The position numbers and the translations under genes are program-made. Below the pieces are notes generated by a model. The model made no database searches. It was not told the DNA's origin and worked only from the letters and a program-made list of their open reading frames with translations. Shown one piece after another: positions 51,333-63,979 of a stretch of 64,000 bases of DNA. Location: assembly GCF_000143415.4 (NCBI RefSeq), contig NW_003314322.1, forward strand, positions 1,208,705-1,272,704, read 5' to 3'. The DNA comes from Selaginella moellendorffii. Lineage: Eukaryota; Streptophyta; Lycopodiopsida; Selaginellales; Selaginellaceae. The first letter of the stretch is position 1. The number at the start of each line of letters is the position of its first letter.

Positions 51333-54300
51333 ATTTGGTATCGGAGCTGTTCCTTAGTCCGACTTTTATTAGTGCTAAAGTATATCACGACTAGTGTTGG
51401 CATCGGAAGGTCCTAGTGGGCCTATCTTTGAGGAGTAGCAAGTCGGGAAGACATGGCTCTCCACTACAGTTCACGGGTGAACTTGTAGGCAAGGTGGTGG
51501 ATAAAAAAAGGCCAATAATGGAACGACTTTGGGATCTTGGGAACAGTGTAAGGCTTTCCTCATTGAGTGAGGATATGATCCAGATGAGCGTTTGATGCAG
51601 CAAACGGGCTAACATAGTTGTGGTAAACAACTATAGTTGGGATCACGGGAAAGATGCAGATTCCAAAACAATAAAGGAGTCACAAGATTACCCTCACATA
51701 GTTGAGGCTAGTGCTCATAACTTTAAGACCGGAATTGATGACCATGGGAGGTCAAATACAGAAGAGGACACAAGTCCTCGAAATGGTAGCCGGGGCTACC
51801 TCTAATAAATGCTGGAACAACCCAAGGAGTTAAAGGTGTACTCAGAGGATGAGTTGGTATTCTCATCACATGGACAAGTGGTCCTAAGGGGCAAAAGGTT
51901 GCCCCAAGAGAACAAATCAAGTGTCGGAGTAACACTTGCAAAGATGGTCCTTGTGAGTAGGACCTGAATACAATAAGTTGTATTCCAGTGAGTTAGCACC
52001 TCAAAGGTAGGACCTCACGGGTCGACGGATGATGAAGTCCAAAAAGCTGGATGACTCAAATAAGAGTCAAGGAATAATCCTAAGGGATTGGTTGAAGCAT
52101 TTGGACTGAGGTGTATGGTGCCCCATGAGGTATGGGGAGGATTATAAAATCCAAGTATGAGAACAGTAGGTATCTCATTCATGGCAAAATGTGCCATACT
52201 AAAGTTGTGGGAAAGATGTTCCCAGAAGAAAGCAACTTTGGCCCAAAGTTGGGTGCAAACACTATGGTGCGGTGCTAACGGATAGTTAGCATGAGGAACA
52301 ACCATATTGGTCTTGGCAAAGACCTAGACACTAATAAGTAGTGTCATAAGGATAGGCTCGTGGGGCCAATGGTGTGGAGACACCAAATGTGCCAAGATGT
52401 GATACCTTGAGGTTATGTTGGTGGGTTCATAAGAACCCCTTGCCAAAGGGAATCCCAACAGAAATGGGAATGGCATAACCTAAGTTGGAAGGCATGTGGT
52501 AGAGTGTGGTGACCAAAACAATGATGGAGGTGAGCACCAGCAATGGGTTATAGGACTTGACAACTATGAGGCAATTAAGCAAAAGGTGCAAGATAATTTG
52601 TTAAACTGATAGAAGGTAGTTACCCAACTTCTTAATGGCATAAGAAAGTTAGACATACCCTTATAGGGGATAAATTGCTTATGTTGTGATATAATAAGTC
52701 AATGTTGAAAAGGGGAATGCTCATTGTCAAAGAGGCCATCATTAGGACACCCAAACACTCTAGAACACCCGGAGGTGGTGTTTGATGTTGCAAGGGCAAT
52801 AGATAAGGCCTAAGGGACTAAGTCCCTAGCGAATGATAGATAAAAGGTGCTATCCAAATGTCCAAGGTTACGAAGACGGGAGAAGACAGTCTACCCGAAT
52901 TGGACAAAGCCAAAAATGGAATTTTGGCAAGGCTAGTGATGGGCATGTAAGGGCCCATAAGCAACAACGTTAATCCTGGTGTGTGGGATTATAAGATGAG
53001 CATACCTGGATTGAGGAACCACTCCCTAGGCTATCAAGTTGATTCATCCCTAAGAATATTTGCTAAGGCATGATAGAAAGTGCAAAGCTATCCTCCTAGT
53101 CTGAAGGAGAATGACCAAAGGAAATGTGTGAGGCCAAAAGCAAATAGTGAAGGGATAGAACCAAACCATAGGAATCGAAGAGCATGACCAAGGTTGGTTA
53201 TGTCAGTTGGGAGTGGAGAATCAAGTGGGCGCTCGAAGCATGTTGTTACTAGCAACCGTGGGTCATGAAGAGTCTAGAGCATGGAATTGTCTATACTAGA
53301 CTATATGGCAATTGGAAAGCTTGCGAAAGGAGCGGCCTAAGCAAGCTAAGGGACAGAATCCTTTCAAGGTTCCCAAGGACAATTCTAGGTAGCTTAATAC
53401 CTATAAAGCCAAGCATAAATGGTTCCTAGAGCACATAAAATTAGAGTGGCGCAGCAGAAGCATGATCTTGAAGCTAGCCATGAGGCGAGGCTATTAAGGT
53501 TGGGGAAGTGGTTCCCGAGTGTTCAAAGAGAGGGCTTTGAACAAAAGTCAATGGTTAAGGACTTTCACGCTTATGCATGAACCATGTTACGGGGGCTGGA
53601 TGATTTGCTAAGTGAGATTGGCAAGCTAGGGGGACAAATCCCCTAGTGGAAGGTGCTAACTTCAAAAGGGGTGGCCCATGGGGCCGAGCATGGAGGAGTC
53701 TATGCATGATCACAGACTTATCAAGTGAGAGGACTTGGCAGTGCGGAGGAACTAGGTTCCTAAGTTGTGATCTATAACGTGCTTTAACTATAAGTTGGTG
53801 CACCGGCATGGGGAGTCACGCCAGGCATCTTGGATGATGCCTTCCGTAGATGCATATACGAAAGTTGGGTTCGAGTCCCAACCCTCTAGTGCTTGGGTTC
53901 GAGTCCCAAATCACTAGGGCATGGTGATGGTTTGGAATATGAGGACACTCATATTTTGGTGGTCATGGACTCTCAATGAGGAGATTGGCTTGGGCACACC
54001 GCCAAGTGGGGGATGCCCCGGAGTCGTGATGCATGGTTAGATTGCTTAGAGTGAAAGCTCGGCATATCTAACTTGAACACTTTGGTGCAAAGGGCACCAA
54101 GGACGTGGTGAATGAGATGGGGACACCCAATCTCAGTTGCTATGGATCCTTGGCCGGAAGAGCTGGCTTGGGCGCACTGCCAAGTGTGGGGGATGCCCCC
54201 GGGGTCATAGTCAACAACTTAGAAGGGTCTGGAAGACCTAGTTCCTATTGATAAACTTATTCAGGGGTCAAGATGAGATCACTAGGTGATCTTGTGGCTA

Positions 54301-55280
54301 AACAAGGACAAGGTCTTTGTTTGGGTTAAGGAATATGATTCCTAGTTCAAAGTGTTGATTTGAATTATTGATAAAGGTGTGGCTTGGTCAAGGTGACCAA
54401 GTGGGAAGAACACCTAAGGGAGGTGAGCTATGTCAATGCTATGGCATAGTAAGTCCGAGGAAAGTAGTCTCTATAAGAGATCCAAGGGAGGGTCTCAAAA
54501 AGTTGGGCCGTGGATAGAGCCCATAGCAGAAAATGTTAAAGAGACGTACTAAAGGTGAACACCTTCTGGACTTGACAAAGCAAAGTGTTTGCTATGGAAT
54601 CGAAAGGAAACCTCGAAAATGGAGGTAGAGATCCTATGTTGCTGGGTGCAACAATCAAGGATAGGAGCAAAAGACTAGTGGCTAAGAAAAGAGCCATGGG
54701 AATCATGGGAAAGAAACCAAATGGCAAAGTTAGGCCGAGAACACTAACGTGTTAGGTGCTAACAGATTGTGGGAAAGGCAATGTTTTCCCAAGGATGGAT
54801 TCCCAACTGCTCCGATTTGGCAAAAGTGGATGCTCCAAAGGGGGGAGCGGTAAGGTAGCCAAATAATAGGGTTGTGGGCAGCTTTAGCACCAATTATGAT
54901 AACTGGAACTTAGTGCCAAAGGTGGCATGATATCGAAGAGAGGATGATGGTACCCTCAAGTAAAGAACTTCCTAGGATAGGGAAGTGGAGTTGAACCATG
55001 TGCAATGTAAGGTGTCGGAGACACCTAGGAAATTGACTCTGAGAAGTCAAAATTAAAAGTTCCAAAGTGCAAAGGTTAGGTCAATGGAATCTGAGACTAC
55101 TCAAGAATGAGTAGTGGAATTGAGTTAGAGAGGGTGTCTCTAACGGGTTTAGCGAGAACTGAACCAATAAAGGGGAGCAAACCACCCCAGGTGGTCAAGT
55201 GAGTCTCTAGGTTGGAGAGACTATGCTCCTTAGAGGATGGACAAGGCATGGTGATCTTTCGGGGTCAAACCATAGACAAA

Positions 55281-56666
55281 AGAGCAGAATCAGGGCTGGA
55301 AATACACAGTGGATGAGGGAGGGATACTGACTCCAGTTGGAGAGCTTCAGCGAATGCCCGTGGTAACAGCCACGGACGTGAAGGGCCGGATCCGGGTACT
55401 CAGACATTCCACTAAGAGTCTCCAGATGATCGATTCAGTTCAACAGAGAACAGGCCAGGGAAAACTGGTATGGTGGAGGAAAATGCTTATGGAAGATCTT
55501 GACTGGGACCCTGCCATGTGGAGGAGGGAAGGAGCAGACTTCTTCTCCTACGAGGTTAAGGAGGCCCATCACAGCCTTCACACTGTGAGGGAGCTCACCT
55601 TGGGGGAACTTCCTCGCCTCTGGAAGGTATGGACGGAACGCGGAGTCGGCCCAGAGCAGGCCATCAACAAAACAGCGACACTATGGAAGTTAGCAGTCCC
55701 GGAGAAGGCCAAGACCACCTCATGGCTGGTGGCGCAAGGGGGTCTTCCGGTGGGAAGCAGGTTCCCCGACACATCGGCCAGGCAGTGTTCCGAGTGTGGG
55801 AAGGTGGAAATGACCGAGCACCTCCTATGGGAGTGCGATCTAGCGCATGCCTTCTGGCAGCAGGTATTGAGAGTTGCAGGGGCACTCAACACCACTGATG
55901 ACTTTGAAGTCCGCCGTGGAGATGTTATCCACTGGTTTGAGGAGGCACAAGGAGAGCTCATCGGATCCGCATGGAGGAGGTTGGTATGCATAGGAAGGCA
56001 TGGACGAGGATATCGCACCCACTGGGATGAAGCAGGGGACGCAACGGATCGTCCGGTGTGGCAGGCTCTGGGTCATGCCAGATGGGCGGCCATGCGGGCA
56101 GTAGGAGTGCAAGTACTCTGGGAAGCTCGCAACAAACAGCGGTTCGAAGGGGTGGCAGCTCGCATCTCAGCCCTGATGGCGAACTGGTGGCGGCTGCTGC
56201 TAGCCACGGCTCGGATGGAACATGCTTTGATACTAAAGCGAGGAAAGGCCCCTCAGATGCAGGCTTGGCGCAGGCGATGGACACCATGCATGGGGTCAGA
56301 GTCGACCCAGAGAGTCCAGTGGCGATGGCGCATACCCGACCGCTTCGCAGCTTCAGCACGGTATGGTGACATCCAGTTGGATCGGATACGATGGGCCAGG
56401 ACTGATGCAGTCCCGTTCTTGCTTCTCACGGCACCACCTACCTCACACTCGGGCGATCACAGCCCTGGCAGCTCCACCACACATGCCACTTCGCCAGAGA
56501 TTGATTGCTTCACCTGAGCACTTTGCGGGAGAGCATTTTTTCTAGAGAGTCAGCTCTCACCGCTCTTCACACCCTCGTGGGGTGGCGAAGAGTATATGTT
56601 GTAAATATTTTGCCACACGCGGTGGTCCCTAGGGGACGATGAGGATAATAAAACACACCCATTAAC
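55281..56666 (+). mobile_element. 5'-truncated LINE with zf-RVT domain, 15-bp target duplication
   Basis: Non-LTR retrotransposon fragment inserted into family A copy 2. CAAACCATAGACAAA flanks it on both sides (55266-55280 and 56667-56681); the uninterrupted site is seen in copy 1 (about 46967-46973). The frame is open from the left junction to a stop at 56515-56517, about 400 codons: the C-terminal part of ORF2 after the RT, with LVWWRKMLMEDLDW, a zf-RVT domain (WKLAVPEKAKTTSWLV, then CSECGKVEMTEHLLWEC with CxxC...HxxxxC) and a Trp/Arg-rich tail. Endonuclease and RT are missing, so it is a dead-on-arrival copy. The intact frame suggests a recent insertion. Confidence 0.92.
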
Positions 56667-56788
56667 CAAACCATAGACAAATATTGGTTGGGTGCCAAGG
56701 ATGGAAATGGAAATACCTGCAGGTGTTACTTTATAAAAGGGTTTACCGTTTGATGAGGACATCAAACTTCGTCTATGGGTGGTGGAGT

Positions 56789-57701
56789 TGTGAGACACAA
56801 AATCCCTAGGCCCCAAAGTGGAGCCGGAAGGGTGCCATGTGGTAGTGGCCGAAAAGAAAGCCAAACGAGCGTAGCATGTTTGGACTAAAAGCTCCGACTT
56901 AATAGGTCGAGAGCGGGAGTGGAACTCCCAACAAAGTGCTTGAGGAATGAGCACAAAGCGAGCAATAAGTGAGGCTCTAAACAGGGACCCAAAAAGGACT
57001 AACACATGACACGTGGAAGAGTCCGAGATGGAGTCCGAGGTGGACCCAAGGTGGAGTCCAAGACGGAGTCCGAGATGGAGTCCGAGAAGGACCCGAGATG
57101 GAGTCCAAGATGGACCTGAGATGGAGTTCGAGATGGACGCGAGATGGAGTCCGAGATAGGGGGGTTTAGGAACTGTAGGGGGTTCCAAATGTATAGTAGG
57201 GATAGTGGGTAGATTGGGCATGGTCGACCAACTTGAGGCATAGTCTAGCTCCCGCTTGCGTGCCTTTCTTTGTTTTGCGTCTGGCTTAGGTCTAACCCCA
57301 AGTTCCACACCATGTTAATTGGTGGAGGACCCATGTCCTTGCGTTAGGCCACCGATATGCCGAAATAGCGCCGAACTCCATTTGGCTCCGTTTTGCATGC
57401 TGATCCTGACAAAGGGATGCTGGTTGCTCTAGGACTGTTCCAAGTTGCTCCAGGCTCCTATCCCTTCACTCCTTGGGCTTTATGCTCGGGAGTTGCTATG
57501 TGGTCCGGTTCCGTTGCTCCTTGGCTCTATGCTTAGGAGTTTGGCACCATTCCTTTGTTTAGTGGCCGAAGGCTCTGAACCTCGGGTTCTACACCATTGT
57601 CCTTTGGACATGTGGCATATGGCATGTGGCATAAAAAGGGTTTAGGTTCCGCTTCGTGGTGATTTACCATAAGATAAAGGGTAAAAACCACGTGTGCTAC
57701 A
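56789..57701 (+). repeat. Chimeric LTR: family A left half, family B right half
   Basis: Starts TGTGAGACACAAAATCC as family A, continues through the GAGTCCGAGATG minisatellite, switches in a G-run at about 57157-57165, then follows family B in sense orientation (GGTTCCAAATGTATAGTAGGG, CCTTTGGACATGTGGC) to GTGTGCTACA. A perfect initiator tRNA-Met primer site TGGTATCAGAG follows at 57704-57714. Confidence 0.75.
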
Positions 57702-58543
57702 TTTGGTATCAGAGGATGAGTCTCAGCGAGTACTATCCAACGAGATTGGGCAACTAGTCTCGTTGCATACGCAGAGATGAAAACGATGATCTGAGTGGGT
57801 ATATGTTTAGGTGCAAAAGGCTTTGGGGTATGGATTTGGTGACCTTTTTGTACTTTAATAACGTGAGCTTCCTCTTGGGCTCATAAGAGGGATTGAGTTG
57901 TTCCGTTTGCACGAGTTTATTCTTGGGCTCGTGAGTGAGGCACATTAGCAACTCAAGGTTACACTTTGAGTTGGCAGAATTAATGTTAACCTATCGGTGG
58001 TTCCATGAGTTGTTCCAGTGGTTCCATGAGTTGTTCCATGTACCATGAGTTAAAGTAAACCTTCCCTGGGTTTGCTATGAGTGGCAAATAGGCTGGTCCG
58101 TAAAATTTAGCATGGCACTAGTGGATCCTTCCTAGGCATGATTATAAGTGGATTAATCAAGGTTGTAGTCTATTGATTCAAGTAGTCATTATTGTGCTCT
58201 CTCATAAAATTTTCTTGGATTGGACTGAAGGTAGTGCGAAAGCAAGCTTGAGGTCTAGTCAAAGTTAAGACCGAAAAGAGAGTTGTTAGGGACCAAGGAT
58301 CAAACATATAAATTATCTTCTCTTCTTGGAGAGATGATTTGTAACGAGGTGTGACTCATTGCTTGTATTCATAGTATGCAATCAAGAGTCCTTATCTTGA
58401 TGCATGTTGGAAATGATGGTTTTACAAGTGGTGAGTTATGTTATGGATAACAGTGAAGCACTAAACAATTTTGTTTATGCTTGCTATTGGAAGACTTGGG
58501 TTGCAATGCTCAACTCTTTTCCAGGGAACTTTGCTATTGCTCT
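57702..58543 (+). mobile_element. Family B interior fragment downstream of a primer site
   Basis: Begins with the primer site and continues about 840 bp without a long frame, to the inverted family B LTR at 58544. It may be the first part of a family B interior, cut off by rearrangement. Confidence 0.5.
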
Positions 58544-60558
58544 TGTAGCACACGTGGTTTTGACCCTTTATCCTATGGTGATTTACCATAGGATAACACC
58601 ACAAAGCGGAACCTAAACCCTCTTTGTGTCACGTGACAGATGCCACGTGTCCAAAGGAACGTGGTGTGGAACCCGAGGTTCAGGGCCTTGGGCCACTGAA
58701 CGAAGGAACGGTGCAAAACTCCCAAGCATGGAGCTAAGGAGTGACGGAACTGAACCACGGAGCAACTCCCGAGCATATAGCCCAAGGAGCGAAGGGATAG
58801 GAGCCCGGAGCGACTTGGAACAGTCCTAGAGTAATCAGCATCCCAATGCCAAGACCAACACGCAAAACGAAGCCAAACGGAGTCTTGTGCTATTTCGGCA
58901 TACCGGTGGCCTAACGCAAGGACATGGGTACTCCACCAGCTAGCATGGAGTGGAACTTAGGCTTAGACCCAAGCTGCACGCAGAACAAGCATAGGCACGC
59001 AAGCGGGAGCTAGACTATGCCTCAGGTTGTTCGGCCATGCCTGATCTACCCACTATCCCTACTATACATTTGGAACCCTCCATAGCTCCCCCCCCCCCCT
59101 TGAGGAACACATGCTTTGGGCTTTCACCCTAAGCCTCCCTTAGTATCAGGAGTTAGTCTCTGGGACAAGCTCGAAACTTACTAAATATGGAATGGCGCTA
59201 GATTGCAAATTTGGACACGGGACAAACACCATTGTGGTCAGGCCAATTTTTACATTCCGTAGATATGCCAAATGAGCAAATCTGTATACTTTCCATAAAT
59301 AGCATTTGGGACCGAAATGAGATTAACACAAAGGGCATGATAGCGAGGGTGTTTGGCAGACACGATAAGCTATCATCCAACGATATTGAGGGACCAATCT
59401 CAATACGCGAGGGTTTTTGTCAAGCCAGTGCAAGACAGAGCAAAAGAGAACTAAGAGCCAGGCCGAGTATGCTCAGCTAGAAACACATAAGAGTTCCTAC
59501 CTTATGTCCATCTGGCTAAGTATAGGTGCTAAGCCTAGTAAAATAACACTTGAACAAGAGGGGCTGATAAGACGAACTAGCAATACCGACCTTTTGCCAT
59601 CGTGGCAATAAGGAAAGAGTGTCCGTAAGGACTGGCCGACAGGTAACTTTCGATACCCGAAGTCACATTCGCAACACTCTCCCCCCCTAGGGAAGATCGA
59701 TGTCCTCGTCAATGGATACTCGAGTCTAGAATACCGCCAAGGAAACAACTCCAGAAAAAGTTCACGGTATTCACACTATGTGAGAAATGCACCAACTTGA
59801 ATGAGTTAAGATGCAACCTCTTTGTCTAACGCGGATGCGCTACTAGCTGAGACACCTTCCGGCCGTTGCCGACAAGGAAATGACCAACAAAGTCAGCCAC
59901 CTTTGCTACTCTGGGAGTCACCCAACTTACAAAAGTGTGATACGCCCCTACCCGCAGGAACATAGAGAGAGAAGCCAAAGGCCCCAACCCTCATAAGCAA
60001 AGAAACTAAACCCATCGATAAAGTTTAGATAAACTAATATAAACAGGCAGCTAGAGTTGTTTACACGGTCATGCCCTTTTAACGGAATAAGGAACATCGA
60101 TAGAGAGGCGGGTTATGTGACGAGTCTACAGTAGCTACCCCATGATTAGAGATTTCACCATGCACACGAAGTGCCAAAGCCAGTCTACCTATACTGGCCC
60201 AAAATTCAAAGATCAAAAGATGGACAATATCAAAGTCATAGACAATGATATCTTAGAGTCTTAATTATCAATGAATAATGCTTAGATTATAACACAAAAT
60301 TATTCCAAGTAAGTTATCATTCGATAAACCAGTAGTATAGTATAAGAACCACCAAGATCATCAATTTTGGAAACATAGGATTAACCATCCAACAAAATTC
60401 AATAGCAAGTATATCATCATAGAAACTCAATGATGAAACTTAACTATCGAAGATGGCAGACAGTATGCCAACCAACTTACGAAAGAAAACTCAAAAAAAC
60501 ACAAAGTATCATTGATTGGCAAGCAAAATGCTCGCGAATGTATCACCCAAAGGAAATA
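58544..60558 (-). mobile_element. Family B LTR and adjacent sequence, antisense
   Basis: Starts TGTAGCACACGTGG, the complement of the family B LTR 3' end at 57701, and runs back through the promoter-like core (CCCTACTATACATTTGG at about 59056). Together with 57165-57701 it forms an inverted repeat with arms of about 540 bp. The part from 59002 on is repeated directly at 62423. Confidence 0.65.
59002..60558. repeat. 1.55-kb direct repeat, left copy
   Basis: From AGCGGGAGCTAGACTATGCC to CACCCAAAGGAAATA; closely matches 62423-63973. It probably represents terminal repeats of one antisense family B element. Confidence 0.8.
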
Positions 60559-62422
60559 GCATCCCAATCTATCAGAACTAATTTAAGCAATGATCAACAA
60601 AACAGAATGAATGTTGCAAGACCAACAAATATAGCATTAATGCCAACCATTGCACTAGCCAATCTAAATAGATCCCGGTCAACAATACAAAGGAACTCAA
60701 GTTGCTTAAGCAAGTGTCAGCAACATACTTTTGATGTCTCAAACTCAAGAGACCAATCTAAGGCAAACCATAAATAACATGTGGTATTGCAAAAAGCCAT
60801 AAACTATCAAAGAGAATAACGAACCATCATGAAAGATCATTAATTATCCCATCAATGCAGTGATGCATAATCATCGTTGAAGAAAGAATCTACCATCCTG
60901 AAGAATGACAAATCATTCTATATCAACAATAATCAAGCAAAACCCTTGACAAGGATAATCAACTATCTTAGATGATAATCAATCATCACCAATGATTGCT
61001 AGATGCAAAAGCCAACTTCACCATTGAAACTAACAAGTCAAAATGCCTTCCCCAGCAACTTTTAACAAATGGAACAATGAGCATAAAATTCAAAGAACCA
61101 AAATCTTGAAGAAGTTTATAGCCAAGTCTTGCTTAACAATGATCACGAATCTCGCGTAAATTAACGTTAATGCTAAAGAAGAAATCATGGTACAACCCAC
61201 AATATCCTCCTCAACACATCCATAAGCTAAACTTAATGCAAAGCTAATGAAGAGCATGTCTGTGTCAATCCAAAAGCACAATGAAGTTATGCTTAACAAG
61301 TGATCACTAAACGATCCTCCATGAATCCATCTATAGCAAGACGTAACTCACTTCATAACAAACACAAGAAGGATCATCAATGATCAATATATTCTAACTC
61401 AAATCCAATAAGGATTCAAACAATCTAATATCGATCACTAACTCTTCCACTTGTAGAGTTAGCATAGTCCACGACTGAATCACTTTTCAAGGAAAAGTCA
61501 AAGCTCAACCTCTACTAAATAATCTCGTCTAGAACACAACTAACTCAACTTGTCACTCAGTTCATTTGAACGTCAACATAGTTGCTAACTAGCAAATGCA
61601 CAAATGCTAATAATACAAAGCTATAACCAAATCATCAACACTATCTCTATCGAGACTAATGAAATTCAATATCAATCCTAAGGAGAGACATCTTATGTCA
61701 CTTGAATCTCAACATCAATATTGCTAACAACAAAGCATCACTTCTATGCCATCAACACTAGAGCGAAGCTAAAAGAAAGCACGAGTGAATCACCACTCAC
61801 AATTCTCTAGCAACTAAGCTAACCAAGGTTGAAGATATTTTACCTAGTATCTGAGACCAATCCTTCAGCAAAACTCAATTACAGATAACACTTCCTCAAG
61901 GAGTGAATCACCACATCCAAGACTCCATGAAATCCAACATTACAGACTAAACATATCCAAATGACATCAATAGAGTAGAATCGACATGCCAACATGGAAA
62001 AACCATGCAAGCCACGATACGATCCTCCGCAACACCATCCAGTAAAGCAAGCCCATCACTGCTAAATCATCATCGAGTGAAGCAAGTGTCAACAGTCCTC
62101 CACAAAATCTACAAGCAATCACTAGTCACAAAGCAATTAACAATCACTCTTCAACTTGCCTTCAGAAGACCCAACACTAAACTCATGTCATTGAGGCACA
62201 CACTTGTCCAACATGAACGTAATGTCTCAAGTACGAGATATAGGAACATGAACAAGCATGAACTAAATGACCACTCAAATCCAACTCAACTGTAATAAGT
62301 TCACTAATGCTTTTAGCTAACAGCTCTGAACATGCTTTGAAGAGGCTAGCTATGCATGATCAACACTCAGTCGAAACTAAAGTGAAGACCATGAGATGGA
62401 CTCATGTGGACCGAAATGAGGG
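60559..62422. other. A/C-rich interior between the direct repeats, no coding frame
   Basis: About 1.86 kb between the two repeat copies. It is rich in AATCATCAA/CAATGAT-like words and has no frame above about 100 codons. Probably noncoding retroelement interior, read from the opposite strand. Confidence 0.45.
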
Positions 62423-63973
62423 AGCGGGAGCTAGACTATGCCTCAAGTTGGTCGGCCATGCCCGACCTACCCACTATCCCTACTATACATTTGGACCCTC
62501 CATAGCCCCCCCCCCTTGAGGAACACACGCTTTGGGCTTTCACCCCAAGCCTCCCTTAGTATCAGGAGTTAGTCTTTGGGACAAGCTTGAAACTTACTAA
62601 ATATGGAATAGCGCTAGATTGCAAATTTGGACACGGGACGAACACCATTGTGGTCAAGCCAATCTCTACATTCCGTAAATATGCCAAATGAGCAAATCTG
62701 GACACTTTTTATAAATAGCATTTGGGACCGAAATGAGATTAACACAAAGGGCATGATAGCGAGGGTGTTTGGCAGACATGGTAAGCTATCATCCAACGAT
62801 ATTGAGGGACCAATCTCAATACGCGAGGGTTTTTGTCAAGCCAGTGCAAGACAGAGCAAAAGAGAACTAAGAGCCAGGCCGAGTATGCTCAGCTAGAAAC
62901 ACATAAGAGTTCCTACCTTATGTCCATCTGGCTAAGTATAGGTGCTAAGCCTAGTAAAATAACACTTGAACAAGAGGGGCTGATAAGACGAACTAGCAAT
63001 ACCGACCTTTTGCCATCGTGGCAATAAGGAAAGAGTGTCCGTAAGGACTGGCCGACAGGTAACTTTCGATACCCGAAGTCACATTCGCAACACTCTCCCC
63101 CCCTAGGGAAGATCGATGTCCTCGTCAATGGATACTCGAGTCTAGAATACCGCCAAGGAAACAACTCCAGAAAAAGTTCACGGTATTCACACTATATGAG
63201 AAATGCACCAACTTAAATGAGTTAAGATGCAACCTCTTTGTCTAATGCGGATGCGCTACCAACTGAGACACCTTCTGGCTGTCGCCGACAAGGAAATGAC
63301 CAACAGAGTCAGCCACCCTTGCTACTCTGGGAGTCACCCAACTTACAAAAGTGTGATACGCCCCTACCTGCAGGAACATAGAGAGAGAAGCCAGAGGCCC
63401 CAACCCTTATAAGCAAAGAAACTAAACCCATCGATAAAGTTTAGATAAACTAATATAAACAGGCAGCTAGAGTTGTTTACACGGTCATGCCCTTTTAACG
63501 GAATAAGGAACATCGATAGAGAGGCGGGTTATGTGACGAGTCTACAGTAGCTACCCCATGACTAGAGATTTTGCCATGCACACGAAGTGCCGAAGCCAGT
63601 CTGCCTATACTGGCCCAAACTCAAAGATCAATAGATGGACAATATCAAAGTCATAGACAATGATATCTTAGAGTCTTAATTATCAGTGAATAATGCTTAG
63701 ATTAGAACACAAAAGTATTCCAAGTAAGTTACCATCCGATAAACCAGTAGTATAGTATAGGAACCACCAAGATCATCAATTTTGGAAACATAGGATTGAC
63801 CATCCAACAAAATTCAATAGCAAGTATATCATCAAGGAAACTCAATGATGAAACTTAACTATCGAAGATGGCAGACAGTATGCCAACCAACTTACGAAAG
63901 AGAACTCATAAAAACACAAAGTATCATTGATTGGCAAGAAAAATGCTCGCGAATGTATCACCCAAAGGAAATA
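62423..63973. repeat. 1.55-kb direct repeat, right copy
   Basis: Copy of 59002-60558 with scattered substitutions and small indels (for example 9 versus 12 C in the C-run). It lacks the roughly 460 bp that precede the left copy (58544-59001), so it is truncated at its left end, where GACCGAAATGAG joins it. Confidence 0.8.
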
Positions 63974-63979
63974 CTTCAT

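Larger units (their letters stand above)
49716..57701 (+). mobile_element. Family A copy 2, rearranged, with nested LINE and chimeric 3' LTR
   Basis: 5' LTR 49716-51332 (TGTGAGACAC...CGCTTACA), primer site TTGGTATCGGAGC after it, then an interior closely similar to copy 1 and equally without long frames. A 5'-truncated LINE is inserted at 55281-56666. The polypurine tract GGGTGGTGGAGT precedes a second LTR starting at 56789. That LTR matches family A only through the minisatellite and ends like family B at 57701, directly followed by a family B primer site. No matching target duplication is visible, so the right half has recombined. Confidence 0.8.
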
